A DNA stretch of 64,000 bases from JACJWR01 sp964474045 (GTDB lineage Bacteria; Actinomycetota; Actinomycetes; S36-B12; UBA10799), in contig CAYYRC010000008.1 in NCBI GenBank assembly GCA_964474045.1, positions 1 to 64,000 on the forward strand, written 5' to 3'. Of this stretch, positions 55,891 through 64,000 are shown piece by piece; the first letter of the stretch is position 1, and the number at the start of each line of letters is the position of its first letter. The notes under the pieces were generated by a model. The model was not told where the DNA came from, searched no databases, and worked only from the letters and a program-made list of their open reading frames with translations. The translations under genes were made by a program, and so were the position numbers.

Positions 55891-56211
55891 CTACGTCCGC
55901 GGCGGCTCCGGCGGCTCGAGGGCCCCCGGGTCGAGCTCCTCGACGTTGACGTCCTTGAAGGTGAGCACTTTGACCCGCTTGACGAAGCGCGACTGCCGGT
56001 AGATGTCCCACACCCAGGCGTCGGTCAGGGCGACCTCGAAGAACACCTCGCCGCCGTCGGTGGCCTTGACCCGGACATCGGCGTCGTTGGCCAGGTAGAA
56101 GCGGCGCTCGGTCTCGACGACGTACCGGAACAGCCGCACGACGTCGCGGTACTCCCGGTACAGCGCCAGCTCGATCTCGCTCTCGTATTGCTCCAGGTCC
56201 TCAACGCCCAT
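55891..56211 (-). CDS. DUF2469 conserved actinobacterial protein
   Basis: A 106-residue soluble protein starting EDLEQYESEIELALYREYRDVVRLFRYVVE in overlapping pieces, with a mid segment RRFYLANDADVRV. Homologues lie beside rnhB and lepB in mycobacteria (Rv2901c) and other actinomycetes. Its function is unknown. Its start overlaps the rnhB end by 11 bases, so it is translated with rnhB. Confidence 0.93.
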   Translation of the reverse strand: MGVEDLEQYESEIELALYREYRDVVRLFRYVVETERRFYLANDADVRVKATDGGEVFFEVALTDAWVWDIYRQSRFVKRVKVLTFKDVNVEELDPGALEPPEPPRT

Positions 56212-56998
56212 GTGCCACCTCGCCGTCCCGCGGCGCCTCGACGCCCACCGCTCCCGTGTCCACGACAGTACCGAGTCGCCCGGCGTCCGCCGGGACGCCC
56301 GGCGGCCCCGGCAGGTTCCAGCTGCGGCGGTGGTGCGGCGTCAGGCCGTGGCGCGCGATGGCCGCGCGATGGTGGGGAGCCGCGTACCCGCTGTTGTCCG
56401 CCCACCCGTAGGCCGGGTACTGCGCGGCGAGGCGCACCATCAGCTCGTCGCGCGTCGTCTTGGCCAGGATGCTGGCCGCCGCCACGGCCGCGCACGTCAC
56501 ATCCGCGCGGACGACGGTGACGACCGGGACGCTCGGAGCGGGGGTGCCGTCCGCCGGGGGCCGGCCGCCGACGTAGTCGTGGTTGCCGTCGAGCAGGAGT
56601 CCGTCGGCCGGCATCGGCAGCTGCGCCAGCGCCCGCAGAGCAGCCATCTGCAGCGCCGCGATGATGCCCCAGGCGTCGATCTCGCTCGAGGACGCATGCC
56701 CGACCGCCGAGGCTGGGGCCCAGCGCCGGATGGCCGGGGCCAGTTGCTCGCGGCGCCCGCGGGAGAGCAGCTTGGCGTCGCGGACGCCGGCCGGAGCCGG
56801 CGCGATGGAGTCGGTGATGAGCACGGCCCCCACCGAGGCAGGCCCGCACAGGGCGCCGCGGCCGACCTCGTCCAGCGCAGCAAGCGATGCCCATCCGTGC
56901 TCGCGCATGAGCTTGCGCTCCAGTCGGAGGGTGGGACGCCTCGTCGCGGGGTTGCGCTCGGGCTGCTGGCGCCCGGCCCCGCCGCCGGTGCGGCTCAC
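56201..56998 (-). CDS. rnhB: Ribonuclease HII
   Basis: Cuts RNA-DNA junctions and removes single ribonucleotides. This 265-residue protein has the catalytic motif LDEVGRGALCGP (D, E), further acids in LLDGNHDY and VVRADVTCAAVAAASILAK, and the GYAAPHHRAAI motif. The GTG start overlaps the lepB stop in GTGA. A C-terminal extension of about 25 residues is unusual but not disruptive. Confidence 0.95.
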   Translation of the reverse strand: MSRTGGGAGRQQPERNPATRRPTLRLERKLMREHGWASLAALDEVGRGALCGPASVGAVLITDSIAPAPAGVRDAKLLSRGRREQLAPAIRRWAPASAVGHASSSEIDAWGIIAALQMAALRALAQLPMPADGLLLDGNHDYVGGRPPADGTPAPSVPVVTVVRADVTCAAVAAASILAKTTRDELMVRLAAQYPAYGWADNSGYAAPHHRAAIARHGLTPHHRRSWNLPGPPGVPADAGRLGTVVDTGAVGVEAPRDGEVAHGR

Positions 56999-57786
56999 GT
57001 GCCGCCGGTGCCGCCGGTGCCAGCGCCTGCCGCCGGCTGCTCGGACGGCTGCTGTTGCTGCTGGACGGCGGGGTTGTCGAAGGGCACCGCCGGGACGCTG
57101 TGCCAGGCGAACCGGTCGAACGGCCAGACCGTGACGAACACGTTGCCGACGACGTTGTCCACCGGCACGCCGCCGGAGTTGTCGCGCAGGTGGTAGCGGC
57201 TGTCCGCCGACTCGGGACGGTTGTCCCCCATCACGAACACCGAACCCGCGGGCACCACGATGTCGAACTGCACCTGGTCGGTGGACACCCCTGGCTTCAG
57301 ATACGGCTCGTCCAGCGGCACGCCGTTGAGCAGGATCCGGCCGTCGGGGCTGCAGCAGGCGACATGGTCCCCGGCCACGCCGATGACGCGCTTCACCAGG
57401 TCATCGCCCTTCGATGACGGCACGAGGCCGATGAACTCCAGCGCCGATCGCAGGGGCGAGGTGGGTGTGGGCACACGAGCCGGCAGCCAGCCGCCGGGGT
57501 CCGCGAAGACGACGATCTGCCCGCGGTGCACACCGGACAGGTTGGTGGTGATCTTCGACGCCAGGATGCGGTCGCTGGGAAGCAGCGTGTTCTCCATCGA
57601 CTGCGACGGGACGTAGAAGGCCTGCACGAGGAAGGTGCGCACGACGATGCTCAGGACGATTGCGGTGCCCAGGACGATGGCGATCTCGCGCAGGAAGCGC
57701 CAGCCGGAGCCGGAACTGGACTTCCGGCTGTGCCGGGCCCCGTCGCCGGCGGGCGTCGACGACGGCGTGACTGTCGGATCAGTCAT
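56995..57786 (-). CDS. lepB: Type I signal peptidase (copy 1)
   Basis: A 263-residue membrane protease that removes secretory signal peptides. It has one N-terminal membrane helix (about residues 33-55), catalytic serine in VPSQSMENTL, catalytic lysine in LVKRVIGVAGD and the conserved MGDNRPESADSR box. A VACC pair follows the lysine box. The C-terminus ends in a Gln run and Gly/Thr repeat. The start ATG has only AGAGG immediately adjacent, so initiation is less certain than the gene. It lies 70 bases after a second signal peptidase gene. Confidence 0.92.
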   Translation of the reverse strand: MTDPTVTPSSTPAGDGARHSRKSSSGSGWRFLREIAIVLGTAIVLSIVVRTFLVQAFYVPSQSMENTLLPSDRILASKITTNLSGVHRGQIVVFADPGGWLPARVPTPTSPLRSALEFIGLVPSSKGDDLVKRVIGVAGDHVACCSPDGRILLNGVPLDEPYLKPGVSTDQVQFDIVVPAGSVFVMGDNRPESADSRYHLRDNSGGVPVDNVVGNVFVTVWPFDRFAWHSVPAVPFDNPAVQQQQQPSEQPAAGAGTGGTGGT

Positions 57787-57856
57787 CCTCTGGATCGCCT
57801 CCGATGGATGCGGGTCGCGCGGGTTGCGCGCCGGGTGGCACGGGTCCTGCCGGGGG

Positions 57857-58399
57857 TCACTCGACGGCTCCCGCGTTCGTCGGCGGCCAGACCACCGCGA
57901 CAACCGTGCCGTCGACCTTCGACACCGGCACGAAACCACCGCCCGGATCGCCCAAGTGTGCCCTGCTGTCGGCCGAGTGGGGGCGATTGTCGCCCATTAC
58001 CCACAGCGCGCCGTCCGGAACGATGACATCGAAGGCCACGTCCTCCGGCGTCCCCGGCGCCAGGTAGGGCTCCGCCAGCGGCGCGCCGTTCACGACGATC
58101 CGGCCGTCCAGGCAGCAGGCGACCCGGTCCCCGCCCACCCCGATCACACGCTTGACGAACACCACCTGGGGGTGCATCGGCGGCAGAAACGAGCCGCGGC
58201 CGTCGAAAGCGACCACATCGCCCCGCTCGACCGCGCTCAGCCTGTTGATCGCGACGCGATCGCCCACCACCAGCGTGGGGGCCATTGAGTTGGAGTCCAC
58301 GGTTGCCATGGTCAACACGTAGGTGTCGACGGCCACAGCCACGGCGGCGCCGATCGTGATCGCCAGCAGCAGGCGCAGCGGCCCGCGCGGCAGTCGCAC
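57857..58399 (-). CDS. Type I signal peptidase (copy 2, short)
   Basis: A 180-residue paralogue of the neighbouring enzyme, with an N-terminal membrane helix, catalytic serine in VDSNSMAPTL, lysine in FVKRVIGVGGD, the VACC pair and MGDNRPHSADSR. It lacks the insertion and Gln-rich tail of copy 1. The GTG start is near the N-terminal helix; upstream sequence is Gly/Pro/Ala-rich. Tandem signal peptidases after rplS are seen in streptomycetes, so the duplication is not unique. Confidence 0.9.
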   Translation of the reverse strand: MRLPRGPLRLLLAITIGAAVAVAVDTYVLTMATVDSNSMAPTLVVGDRVAINRLSAVERGDVVAFDGRGSFLPPMHPQVVFVKRVIGVGGDRVACCLDGRIVVNGAPLAEPYLAPGTPEDVAFDVIVPDGALWVMGDNRPHSADSRAHLGDPGGGFVPVSKVDGTVVAVVWPPTNAGAVE

Positions 58400-58487
58400 C
58401 GAGGATCGCCTGCGGTTGCCGGGACCCGGCTCGGCTGGGTCGGAGGATGCGGGTTCAACCGGGTCCGCGGAACCGGCAGCACCCGCG

Positions 58488-58838
58488 TCAGGCGTTGTCG
58501 CGGCGCTCCTTGATCTTGGCCGCCTTGCCGCGCAGGTCCCGCAGGTAGTAGAGCTTGGCCCGGCGCACGTCGCCGCGGCTGGCCACCTCGATCTTCTCGA
58601 TCACGGGCGAGTGCAGCGGGAAGGTGCGCTCCACGCCGGTGCCGAAGCTCACCTTGCGGACCGTGAAGGTCTCCTGCAGGCCACCGCCCTGGCGTCGGAT
58701 GACGACGCCGGCGAACACCTGGACGCGGGAGCGGTTGCCCTCCACGACCTTCACGTGCACCTTGAGGCTGTCGCCGGGGCGGAAGTCCGGAAGGTTGTCG
58801 CGCTTGGAGGCTGAGTCGAGACCGTCGAGGACGTGCAT
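58488..58838 (-). CDS. rplS: 50S ribosomal protein L19
   Basis: A 116-residue L19 at the 30S-50S interface, with FRPGDSLKVHVKVVEGNRSR and the C-terminal RRAKLYYLRDLRGKAAKI. GAGGAG lies 7 bases before the ATG. It follows trmD after 113 bases with no evident terminator. Confidence 0.98.
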   Translation of the reverse strand: MHVLDGLDSASKRDNLPDFRPGDSLKVHVKVVEGNRSRVQVFAGVVIRRQGGGLQETFTVRKVSFGTGVERTFPLHSPVIEKIEVASRGDVRRAKLYYLRDLRGKAAKIKERRDNA

Positions 58839-58951
58839 GGTTGCTCCTCATGGCGCGCCGCAGGACGCACCACAGACGTTGGCTTCTCGTGGACTGGCCC
58901 AGTGGTAACCGGCGAACCCCCTGCGGCAGGTCCCCCGATACGGGCAGCGCC

Positions 58952-59695
58952 CTAGTCTGTCACATCGCCGGGCGGGCGCCGGTGCGGGTCTCCCCCTGCG
59001 GCTGGCAGCAACTCCGGCCGGACGCTGGCCGTCCGGGTCCTGGATTGCTCGGCCCGCCAGCGGTCCACCGCACCGTGGTCCCCCGAGCGCAGGACGGCCG
59101 GCACCTGGAGCCCGCGCCACTCCGGCGGCCGCGTGTAGACCGGCCCCTCCAGGGCCTCGGAGGGGCTTCGCCCCGGGGCGAAGGAGTCGTCGGCGGCGCT
59201 GGCCTCGTTGCCGAGCACCCCGGGCAGCAGCCGGGCGATGGCCTCGACCATCAGCAGCACCGCGACCTCGCCGCCCGCCAGCACCACGTCGCCCACGCTG
59301 CACTCCAGCACCGGCAGCCGCCGCCGGTAGTGCTCGGCCACGCGCGCGTCGATGCCCTCGTAGCGTCCGCAGGCGAACACCAGCCGCCTGGCGGCCGCGA
59401 GTTCCGCCGCGACGGGCTGGCCGAAGGGCCGTCCGGATGGAGTGGGAATCACCAGCGTCGGGGACTCCGCGCCGATGATGTCGTCCAGCGCCGCACCCCA
59501 GACGTCAGCCCGCATCACCATGCCCGGCCCGCCCCCGTAGGGCGTGTCGTCGACGGTTCGGTGCCGGTCGAGCGCCCAGTCGCGCAGGTCGTGCACGGCC
59601 ACGTCGAGCAGCCCGGTGCGCCGCGCCTTGCCCACCAGCGAGAGGTCCAGCGGCGCGAGGTACTCCGGGAAGATCGTGACGACGTCGATGTGCAT
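58952..59695 (-). CDS. trmD: tRNA (guanine-N1-)-methyltransferase
   Basis: Methylates G37 next to the anticodon to prevent frameshifting. The protein has 247 residues with the SPOUT trefoil-knot motifs CGRYEGIDARV and SVGDVVLAGGE, and the DDTPYGGGPGMVM loop. It starts 6 bases after the rimM stop and is co-transcribed with rpsP, khpA and rimM. Confidence 0.98.
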   Translation of the reverse strand: MHIDVVTIFPEYLAPLDLSLVGKARRTGLLDVAVHDLRDWALDRHRTVDDTPYGGGPGMVMRADVWGAALDDIIGAESPTLVIPTPSGRPFGQPVAAELAAARRLVFACGRYEGIDARVAEHYRRRLPVLECSVGDVVLAGGEVAVLLMVEAIARLLPGVLGNEASAADDSFAPGRSPSEALEGPVYTRPPEWRGLQVPAVLRSGDHGAVDRWRAEQSRTRTASVRPELLPAAGGDPHRRPPGDVTD

Positions 59696-59701
59696 TGCTG
59701 C

Positions 59702-60256
59702 CTAGTCCGCCGGAACGGGCCCGAACAGCCCGTGCGGCGGGTCGACCACGGCCCTGCCTGCCTCCAGGTCCACGGCCACGACGATCTCGCCGACGAACGG
59801 CACCAGAACCTCGGCGGCGTCGCTCCCACCCTCGACGCCGGTCTGCACGACCAGCAGGTCCTGCCCCGGCAGGTGGGCGACGTCGACCGTGCGACCGAGC
59901 TCGACCCCGTCGACTCCGACGACCCGCAGCCCGATGAGCTGCCGGTCGAAGTACTCCTCTTCGTCGCCCGCGGTCTCGTCCAGGGGTGCCTCGGCGAACA
60001 GGAACAGTCCAGTCAGAGGTTCCACCGCAGAGCGATCCGGCATCCCCAGCAGCCTGACGATGAAGCGCCCGCCGCGGACGTGCGCCTCCTGGACCGTCAC
60101 CTCGCGCTCCCCGGCACCGGGATCCTCGGCGGAGCTGCCGCATCGCAGCACCGCACCGGGCGCAAAGCGAATCTCGGGCAGGTCCGTGCGCACCTCGACG
60201 ACGATCTCGCCGCGAAGCCCGTGCGCCCTGCCGAACCGGCCGACGAGCACCGGCAC
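59702..60256 (-). CDS. rimM: Ribosome maturation factor RimM
   Basis: Assists 30S head assembly near S19. A 184-residue protein with the RimM N-terminal barrel (VGRFGRAHGLRGEIVVEV) and C-terminal PRC-like domain (LIGLRVVGVDG, VPFVGEIVVAVDLE). The GTG start at 60256 lacks a strong ribosome site. It follows khpA by 27 bases. Confidence 0.95.
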   Translation of the reverse strand: MPVLVGRFGRAHGLRGEIVVEVRTDLPEIRFAPGAVLRCGSSAEDPGAGEREVTVQEAHVRGGRFIVRLLGMPDRSAVEPLTGLFLFAEAPLDETAGDEEEYFDRQLIGLRVVGVDGVELGRTVDVAHLPGQDLLVVQTGVEGGSDAAEVLVPFVGEIVVAVDLEAGRAVVDPPHGLFGPVPAD

Positions 60257-60282
60257 GGCGCCTGGCTGCGGTTGCGTGCTGC

Positions 60283-60528
60283 TCAGCGCTCGCCCACGTC
60301 GAGGAAGTCGATGCGAACCGCGGCACCGCCGGAAACGGCCTTCACCACCGTGCGCAGGGCGGTCGCGGTCTTGCCCGCGCGCCCGATCACCCGGCCCATG
60401 TCCTCCGGGTGCACGCGGACTGCCAGCGCGTCACCGCGGCGACGGTTGCGCCGCTCGCTCACCACGACGTCGTCCGGATGCTCGACGATCCCGCGCACCA
60501 GGTGCTCGAGCGCCTCGGCGGCCACCAT
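60283..60528 (-). CDS. khpA: KH-domain RNA-binding protein KhpA
   Basis: An 81-residue single KH domain with the RNA-binding GRAG loop in MGRVIGRAGKTATALR. Homologues lie between rpsP and rimM in most Gram-positive genomes and bind small RNAs with KhpB. The ATG at 60528 starts 8 bases after the rpsP stop. The open frame upstream overlaps rpsP and is rejected. Confidence 0.95.
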   Translation of the reverse strand: MVAAEALEHLVRGIVEHPDDVVVSERRNRRRGDALAVRVHPEDMGRVIGRAGKTATALRTVVKAVSGGAAVRIDFLDVGER

Positions 60529-60535
60529 GGCAGGC

Positions 60536-61054
60536 TCAGGACCCGTCGGCGTCGGCCGCGGCCTCGGCCGCGTCGGCGGCCACCTGCTCGGCGTCATCGG
60601 CGACGACGAGGGCCTCGGTCGACAGCTCCTCGGCCGCCTCGGCCGCCTTGTCAGCCTCCGTGGGCTCGGCGTCGACGGTCTTGGCCGGCTTCTTCGCGGG
60701 CTTCTCGGCGTTAGCGGCCGCGGTCACGGCCTCGGCGAAGACGGAGTCGCGGCTGGTCTTGGCCGCCGCCACCTCGAGTGAGCCCGCGGCATCGCCCTCG
60801 CCGGTGAACTTCTGCCAGTCGCCGGTCAGCTTCAGCAGCTTCTCGACCGCCTCGGTCGGCTTGGCGCCGACGCCCAGCCAGTACTGCACGCGGTCCGAGG
60901 CCACCTCGACGACCGACGGGTTGGGCAGCGGGTCGTAGATGCCCAGCTCCTCGATCGCCCGGCCATCGCGCTTGGTGCGCGAGTCGGCCACGATGACGCG
61001 GTACTGGGGGCGGTGAATCTTGCCGACGCGCTTGAGCTTGATCTTGACGGCCAC
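60536..61054 (-). CDS. rpsP: 30S ribosomal protein S16 with long acidic tail
   Basis: A 172-residue S16. The usual 80-90-residue body (VKIKLKRVGKIHRPQYRVIVADSR) is followed by about 85 residues rich in Ala, Glu, Asp and Lys, including PAKKPAKTVDAE. S2 in this genome carries a similar tail. The GTG start has a GGAG about 11 bases upstream. The 194-base gap to ffh must contain the operon promoter, but no convincing -35/-10 pair was found. Confidence 0.96.
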   Translation of the reverse strand: MAVKIKLKRVGKIHRPQYRVIVADSRTKRDGRAIEELGIYDPLPNPSVVEVASDRVQYWLGVGAKPTEAVEKLLKLTGDWQKFTGEGDAAGSLEVAAAKTSRDSVFAEAVTAAANAEKPAKKPAKTVDAEPTEADKAAEAAEELSTEALVVADDAEQVAADAAEAAADADGS

Positions 61055-61248
61055 GGGGTGGTCTTCTCCATTGTCTTCACGGGTGGACGCTCACGGGCGG
61101 CGCTGCGGGGGGCGCGTCGCTCGTCGCATCCGGATGGTCAGTCCGCTGGCGGGCGAGAGGGTCCTGCTGCGGACATAGCACGCCTAGTGTGCCAGACGCG
61201 CCCGCCGCTGCGGTCCAGACCCCACAGGTGCAAACCGCCGGACCTCCC

Positions 61249-62823
61249 TCACTGACCGCCGAGCAGCTTCTTCAGCTCCGGCGGCAGATCGGGCGCCTGG
61301 CCGGGCGCCGCCAGCGGGTCGCGCCCGGGCACCCCGGCATTCTCACCGCCCAACCGCAGGCCCGAGCCCGGCTCGGCCTGCTTGGTCAGCGAGGCCGCTG
61401 CGGCCTCCTGCTGGGCGCGCTTCGCCGGGTTGCCGCTGCGCCCCTTCTTCCCCCGGCGCTGCTGACCCGCCGCCTTGCCACGGGCCTTCTTGCCGCCTCC
61501 TCCGCCGCCGAGGCCGGGGATGCCCGCACCCATGCGGCGCATCATCTTCTGCGCCTGGGTGAACCGCTCCAGCAGTCCGTTCACCTCGCTGACGTGCACC
61601 CCGGCGCCCTTGGCGATCCGGGCGCGGCGGGAGCCGTTGAGGATCTGGGAGTTGCGCCGCTCCTGCGGGGTCATCGACTGGATGATGGCCTGCACCCGGT
61701 CGATCTCGCGCTCGTCGAGCTGCTCGAGCTGCTTGCGCGCGTCGGCCATGCCGGGGAGCATCCCCATGAGCTTGCCCAGGTTGCCCATCTGCCGCACAGC
61801 CTGCATCTGCTCGAGGAAGTCCTCCAGCGTGAAGTCCTCCCCCGTGGCGAGCTTGTCCGCCATCGCGGCGGCCTGCTCCTCGGAGAAGGTCCGCTCGGCC
61901 TGCTCTATGAGCGTGAGGATGTCGCCCATGTCGAGGATGCGCGAGGCCATGCGGTCGGGGTGGAACGGCTCGAAGTCCTCGGGCTTCTCACCCGTGGAGG
62001 CGAACATGATCGGGCGACCGGTGACCTCGCGGACAGACAACGCGGCACCGCCTCGGGCGTCGCCGTCGAGCTTGGTGAGCACAACTCCGTCGAAGCCGAC
62101 GCCCTCATTGAACGCCACCGCGGTGTTGACCGCGTCCTGGCCGATCATTGCGTCGATGACCAGCAGGACCTCGTCGGGGTCGATCGCGTCGCGAATGTTG
62201 CGCGCCTGATCCATCAGCTCGGCGTCGATGGCCAGGCGGCCGGCGGTGTCGACGACCACGACGTCGTAGCCGGCGTCCTTGGCGAACTGCACGCCGTTGC
62301 GCGACACCGCGACGGGATCGCCGACGCCGTTGCCCGGCTCGGGGGCGTAGACCCCCACCCCAACCCGCTCGGCCACCACCCGGAGCTGGTCCACCGCGTT
62401 CGGCCGCTGCAGGTCAGCCGCGACCAGCAGCGGCCGGTGGCCCTGCTCCTTGAGCCAGCGGGCGAGCTTGCCGGCGAGGGTCGTCTTGCCAGAACCCTGC
62501 AGGCCGACCAGCATGAGCGTGGTCGGCGGGTTCTTCGCGTAGCGCAGCCGGCGGGTCTCGCCGCCGAGGATCTGCACGAGCTCCTCGTTGACGATCTTGA
62601 TGACCTGCTGGGCCGGGTTGAGCGCCCCGGACACCTCGGCGCCGGTCGCCCGCTCGCGCACTCGCGAGGTGAACGTGCGGACGACGGGCAGCGCCACGTC
62701 GGCGTCGAGCAGGGCCACGCGGATCTCGCGCACCGTCGCATCGACGTCGGCCTGCGACAGGCGTCCCTTGCCGCGCAGGTTCTTGAAGGTGGCGGTCAGG
62801 CGGTCAGACAGGGTTGCGAACAC
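61249..62823 (-). CDS. ffh: Signal recognition particle protein Ffh
   Basis: SRP54 GTPase that targets membrane proteins. A 524-residue protein: N domain, G domain with GLQGSGKT, DTAGR and TKLDGDARGG, and a methionine-rich M domain (QMQAVRQMGNLGKLMGMLPG). A Gly/Lys-rich segment (GGGGGKKARGKA) and a Gly/Pro tail follow. GAGGA precedes the GTG start. TTAGGCT near 62860 on the minus strand may be the promoter -10. Confidence 0.97.
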   Translation of the reverse strand: MFATLSDRLTATFKNLRGKGRLSQADVDATVREIRVALLDADVALPVVRTFTSRVRERATGAEVSGALNPAQQVIKIVNEELVQILGGETRRLRYAKNPPTTLMLVGLQGSGKTTLAGKLARWLKEQGHRPLLVAADLQRPNAVDQLRVVAERVGVGVYAPEPGNGVGDPVAVSRNGVQFAKDAGYDVVVVDTAGRLAIDAELMDQARNIRDAIDPDEVLLVIDAMIGQDAVNTAVAFNEGVGFDGVVLTKLDGDARGGAALSVREVTGRPIMFASTGEKPEDFEPFHPDRMASRILDMGDILTLIEQAERTFSEEQAAAMADKLATGEDFTLEDFLEQMQAVRQMGNLGKLMGMLPGMADARKQLEQLDEREIDRVQAIIQSMTPQERRNSQILNGSRRARIAKGAGVHVSEVNGLLERFTQAQKMMRRMGAGIPGLGGGGGGKKARGKAAGQQRRGKKGRSGNPAKRAQQEAAAASLTKQAEPGSGLRLGGENAGVPGRDPLAAPGQAPDLPPELKKLLGGQ

Positions 62824-62889
62824 GTGGCTTCCTCACGACGGCGACTGGCCAAGCCTAACGGCCGTCCCCCTCGGCCCACCCGAGGCCGC

Positions 62890-64000
62890 TCAGCCTCCCG
62901 CTCCGGCCGTCGGCACCTGGGCGGCGGCGAGCAGCTGCTCGCGCAGCCGGACGGCGACCGCCGGCGACAGCGGCGCCCCGCCAAGCCCACCCGGGTCATC
63001 GGCGACGAGGTAGAACACGTCCACCACATCCGCCCCCAGGGTGGCGACTTTGGCCGCCCGCACCGTTGCCCCCTCGGCGACGATCGTGTGCAGCAGCCGG
63101 TGCAACAGCCCGGAGGAGTCAGCCGCGCGGACCTCGATGACCGTGGCCGTGTCCGAGGCACCCGGCACGATGGTGACCCGGGGCGCCGGCGACGAGGCCG
63201 CGTTCACGCCCCTCCCAGCGGTAGCGCCGGCCGCGTCGGCCTCCCGGCGCATGATGCGGTCATGGGCCTGCAGGCTGCCATCGGACACCCGCCGCAGGTC
63301 GACGGCGATGCGATGGGCGTCCGGCACCTCGCCGAAGGACGGCACCACCCGCCAGGTGCTCACCGAGCGCCCGCCGACCGTCCCGGCCCGGGCCTCGATC
63401 ACCCGCAGGCGGTGCAGGGCGAGCACGGCCGAGACGTCGGCGAGGACTGGCTGCGCGCCGTCCTGCCCCGCGTCGGCACCCACCACCAGCTCTTCCAGCC
63501 CGCTGCGCTCGTCGCGCAGGACCACCAGCCCCGTGGCCCCCGCTGCGACCTCCTCCAGCTCGCTGCGGGCCGGCAGGGCCACCTCGTGCCGTCCGGCCAG
63601 CGTCGAGCCCACGGCCTCGGCCAGGGCGTCCACGAGCGCGGCCTTCCACGGCGACCAGGCCGCCGGCCCGGTCGCCTGGGCGTCTGCTTTGGTCAGCGCC
63701 CAGAGGAGTTCCAGCACCTCAGAGCTCCCCAGCGCCGCGGCCACCGACGCCACGGTGGCGGGGTCGTCGATGTCGCGGCGGGTGGCGGTCTCGGAGAGCA
63801 GCAGATGATGGCGGACGAGGGCGACGACGGTCCCGCAGTCCGCGGCGTCGAAACCCATGCGCGGCAGCACCTCCGCAGCAATCTCGGCCCCCACCTCGCT
63901 GTGCCGGGCGGCACCGGCGGGCTTGCCGATGTCATGCAGGATTGCCGCCGTCAGCAACAGGTCCGGCCGTGAGACGTCGCGCGCGAGGGCCGAGGCGCAG
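62890..64000 (-). CDS. glnD: [Protein-PII] uridylyltransferase, C-terminal part (cut by window end)
   Basis: The visible 370 residues contain an HD domain (SRPDLL, then ILHDIGKPAGAARHSEVG and RHHLLL) and two C-terminal ACT domains (glutamine sensors). The frame continues without a stop to 64000, so the N-terminal nucleotidyltransferase domain lies outside the window. GlnD adds and removes nucleotidyl groups on PII to signal nitrogen status. Position upstream of ffh is typical of actinomycetes. Confidence 0.93.
   Translation of the reverse strand, partial: CASALARDVSRPDLLLTAAILHDIGKPAGAARHSEVGAEIAAEVLPRMGFDAADCGTVVALVRHHLLLSETATRRDIDDPATVASVAAALGSSEVLELLWALTKADAQATGPAAWSPWKAALVDALAEAVGSTLAGRHEVALPARSELEEVAAGATGLVVLRDERSGLEELVVGADAGQDGAQPVLADVSAVLALHRLRVIEARAGTVGGRSVSTWRVVPSFGEVPDAHRIAVDLRRVSDGSLQAHDRIMRREADAAGATAGRGVNAASSPAPRVTIVPGASDTATVIEVRAADSSGLLHRLLHTIVAEGATVRAAKVATLGADVVDVFYLVADDPGGLGGAPLSPAVAVRLREQLLAAAQVPTAGAGG

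Noticed and set aside
61189..63972. Long plus-strand open frame opposite ffh and glnD
   Set aside because: It is antisense to two well-conserved genes and has no protein-like features.

Overview
The window is very GC-rich chromosomal DNA from an actinomycete (Actinomycetota). The evidence is syntenic and regulatory: lexA divergent from a LysM gene, hflX-dapF-miaA-miaB-recX-recA, ispG-rseP-dxr, rpsB-tsf/pyrH-frr-cdsA-rlmN, and whiG-xerC-dprA-comM-yraN-DUF2469-rnhB-lepB-rplS-trmD-rimM-khpA-rpsP-ffh-glnD. It also has mycobacterial-type SOS boxes, a RecA-NDp-type recA promoter, many GTG starts and many apparently leaderless genes. I cannot name the genus. A 100-N assembly gap at 44351-44450 shows that this is a scaffold. 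Most genes lie on the minus strand. I see no tRNA, rRNA, CRISPR array, insertion sequence or prophage.

Layout. (1) 1-12.5 kb, DNA damage and housekeeping: a LysM gene and lexA share an intergenic region with three LexA boxes. They are followed by dinG, hflX, dapF, a class III CoA-transferase, miaA, miaB, a LigB-like protein, recX and recA; recA has both a LexA box and a LexA-independent damage promoter. (2) 12.5-22 kb: proS, a GNAT enzyme, an XRE regulator paired with a conserved protein of unknown function, the isoprenoid genes ispG and dxr flanking the site-2 protease rseP, and an aldehyde dehydrogenase. (3) 22-23.8 kb: two paralogous membrane proteins whose upstream zinc-ribbon segments are cut off by a frameshift in one and an in-frame TGA in the other.

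(4) 23.8-38.5 kb is a catabolic region for amino acids and polyamines. It holds a GABA aminotransferase, a saccharopine dehydrogenase-like enzyme, a serine-hydrolase lipoprotein, an agmatinase/guanidinobutyrase-type ureohydrolase, and three aldehyde dehydrogenases. These are followed by a divergent unit of an Lrp regulator, a class III aminotransferase, an FMN-type split-barrel protein and a glutaryl-CoA dehydrogenase-like enzyme. Together they suggest conversion of putrescine, GABA, guanidino compounds and C5 amino acids into succinate, propionyl-CoA or crotonyl-CoA; the substrates are inferred. (5) 38.5-44.2 kb: two large exported proteins, one with RCC1 repeats and one with a CAP/SCP domain, share the same C-terminal module ending in DVVGYY, three copies each.

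(6) 44.4-50.7 kb: translation and envelope genes (rlmN, cdsA, frr, pyrH, tsf, rpsB) and an M23 peptidase. (7) 50.7-64 kb: a long minus-strand run from glnD (cut by the window end) and ffh through ribosomal, tRNA-modification, signal-peptidase and competence/recombination genes to the sigma factor whiG. Many neighbours overlap by 1-8 bases (ATGA, GTGA, TGATG), so translational coupling is likely.
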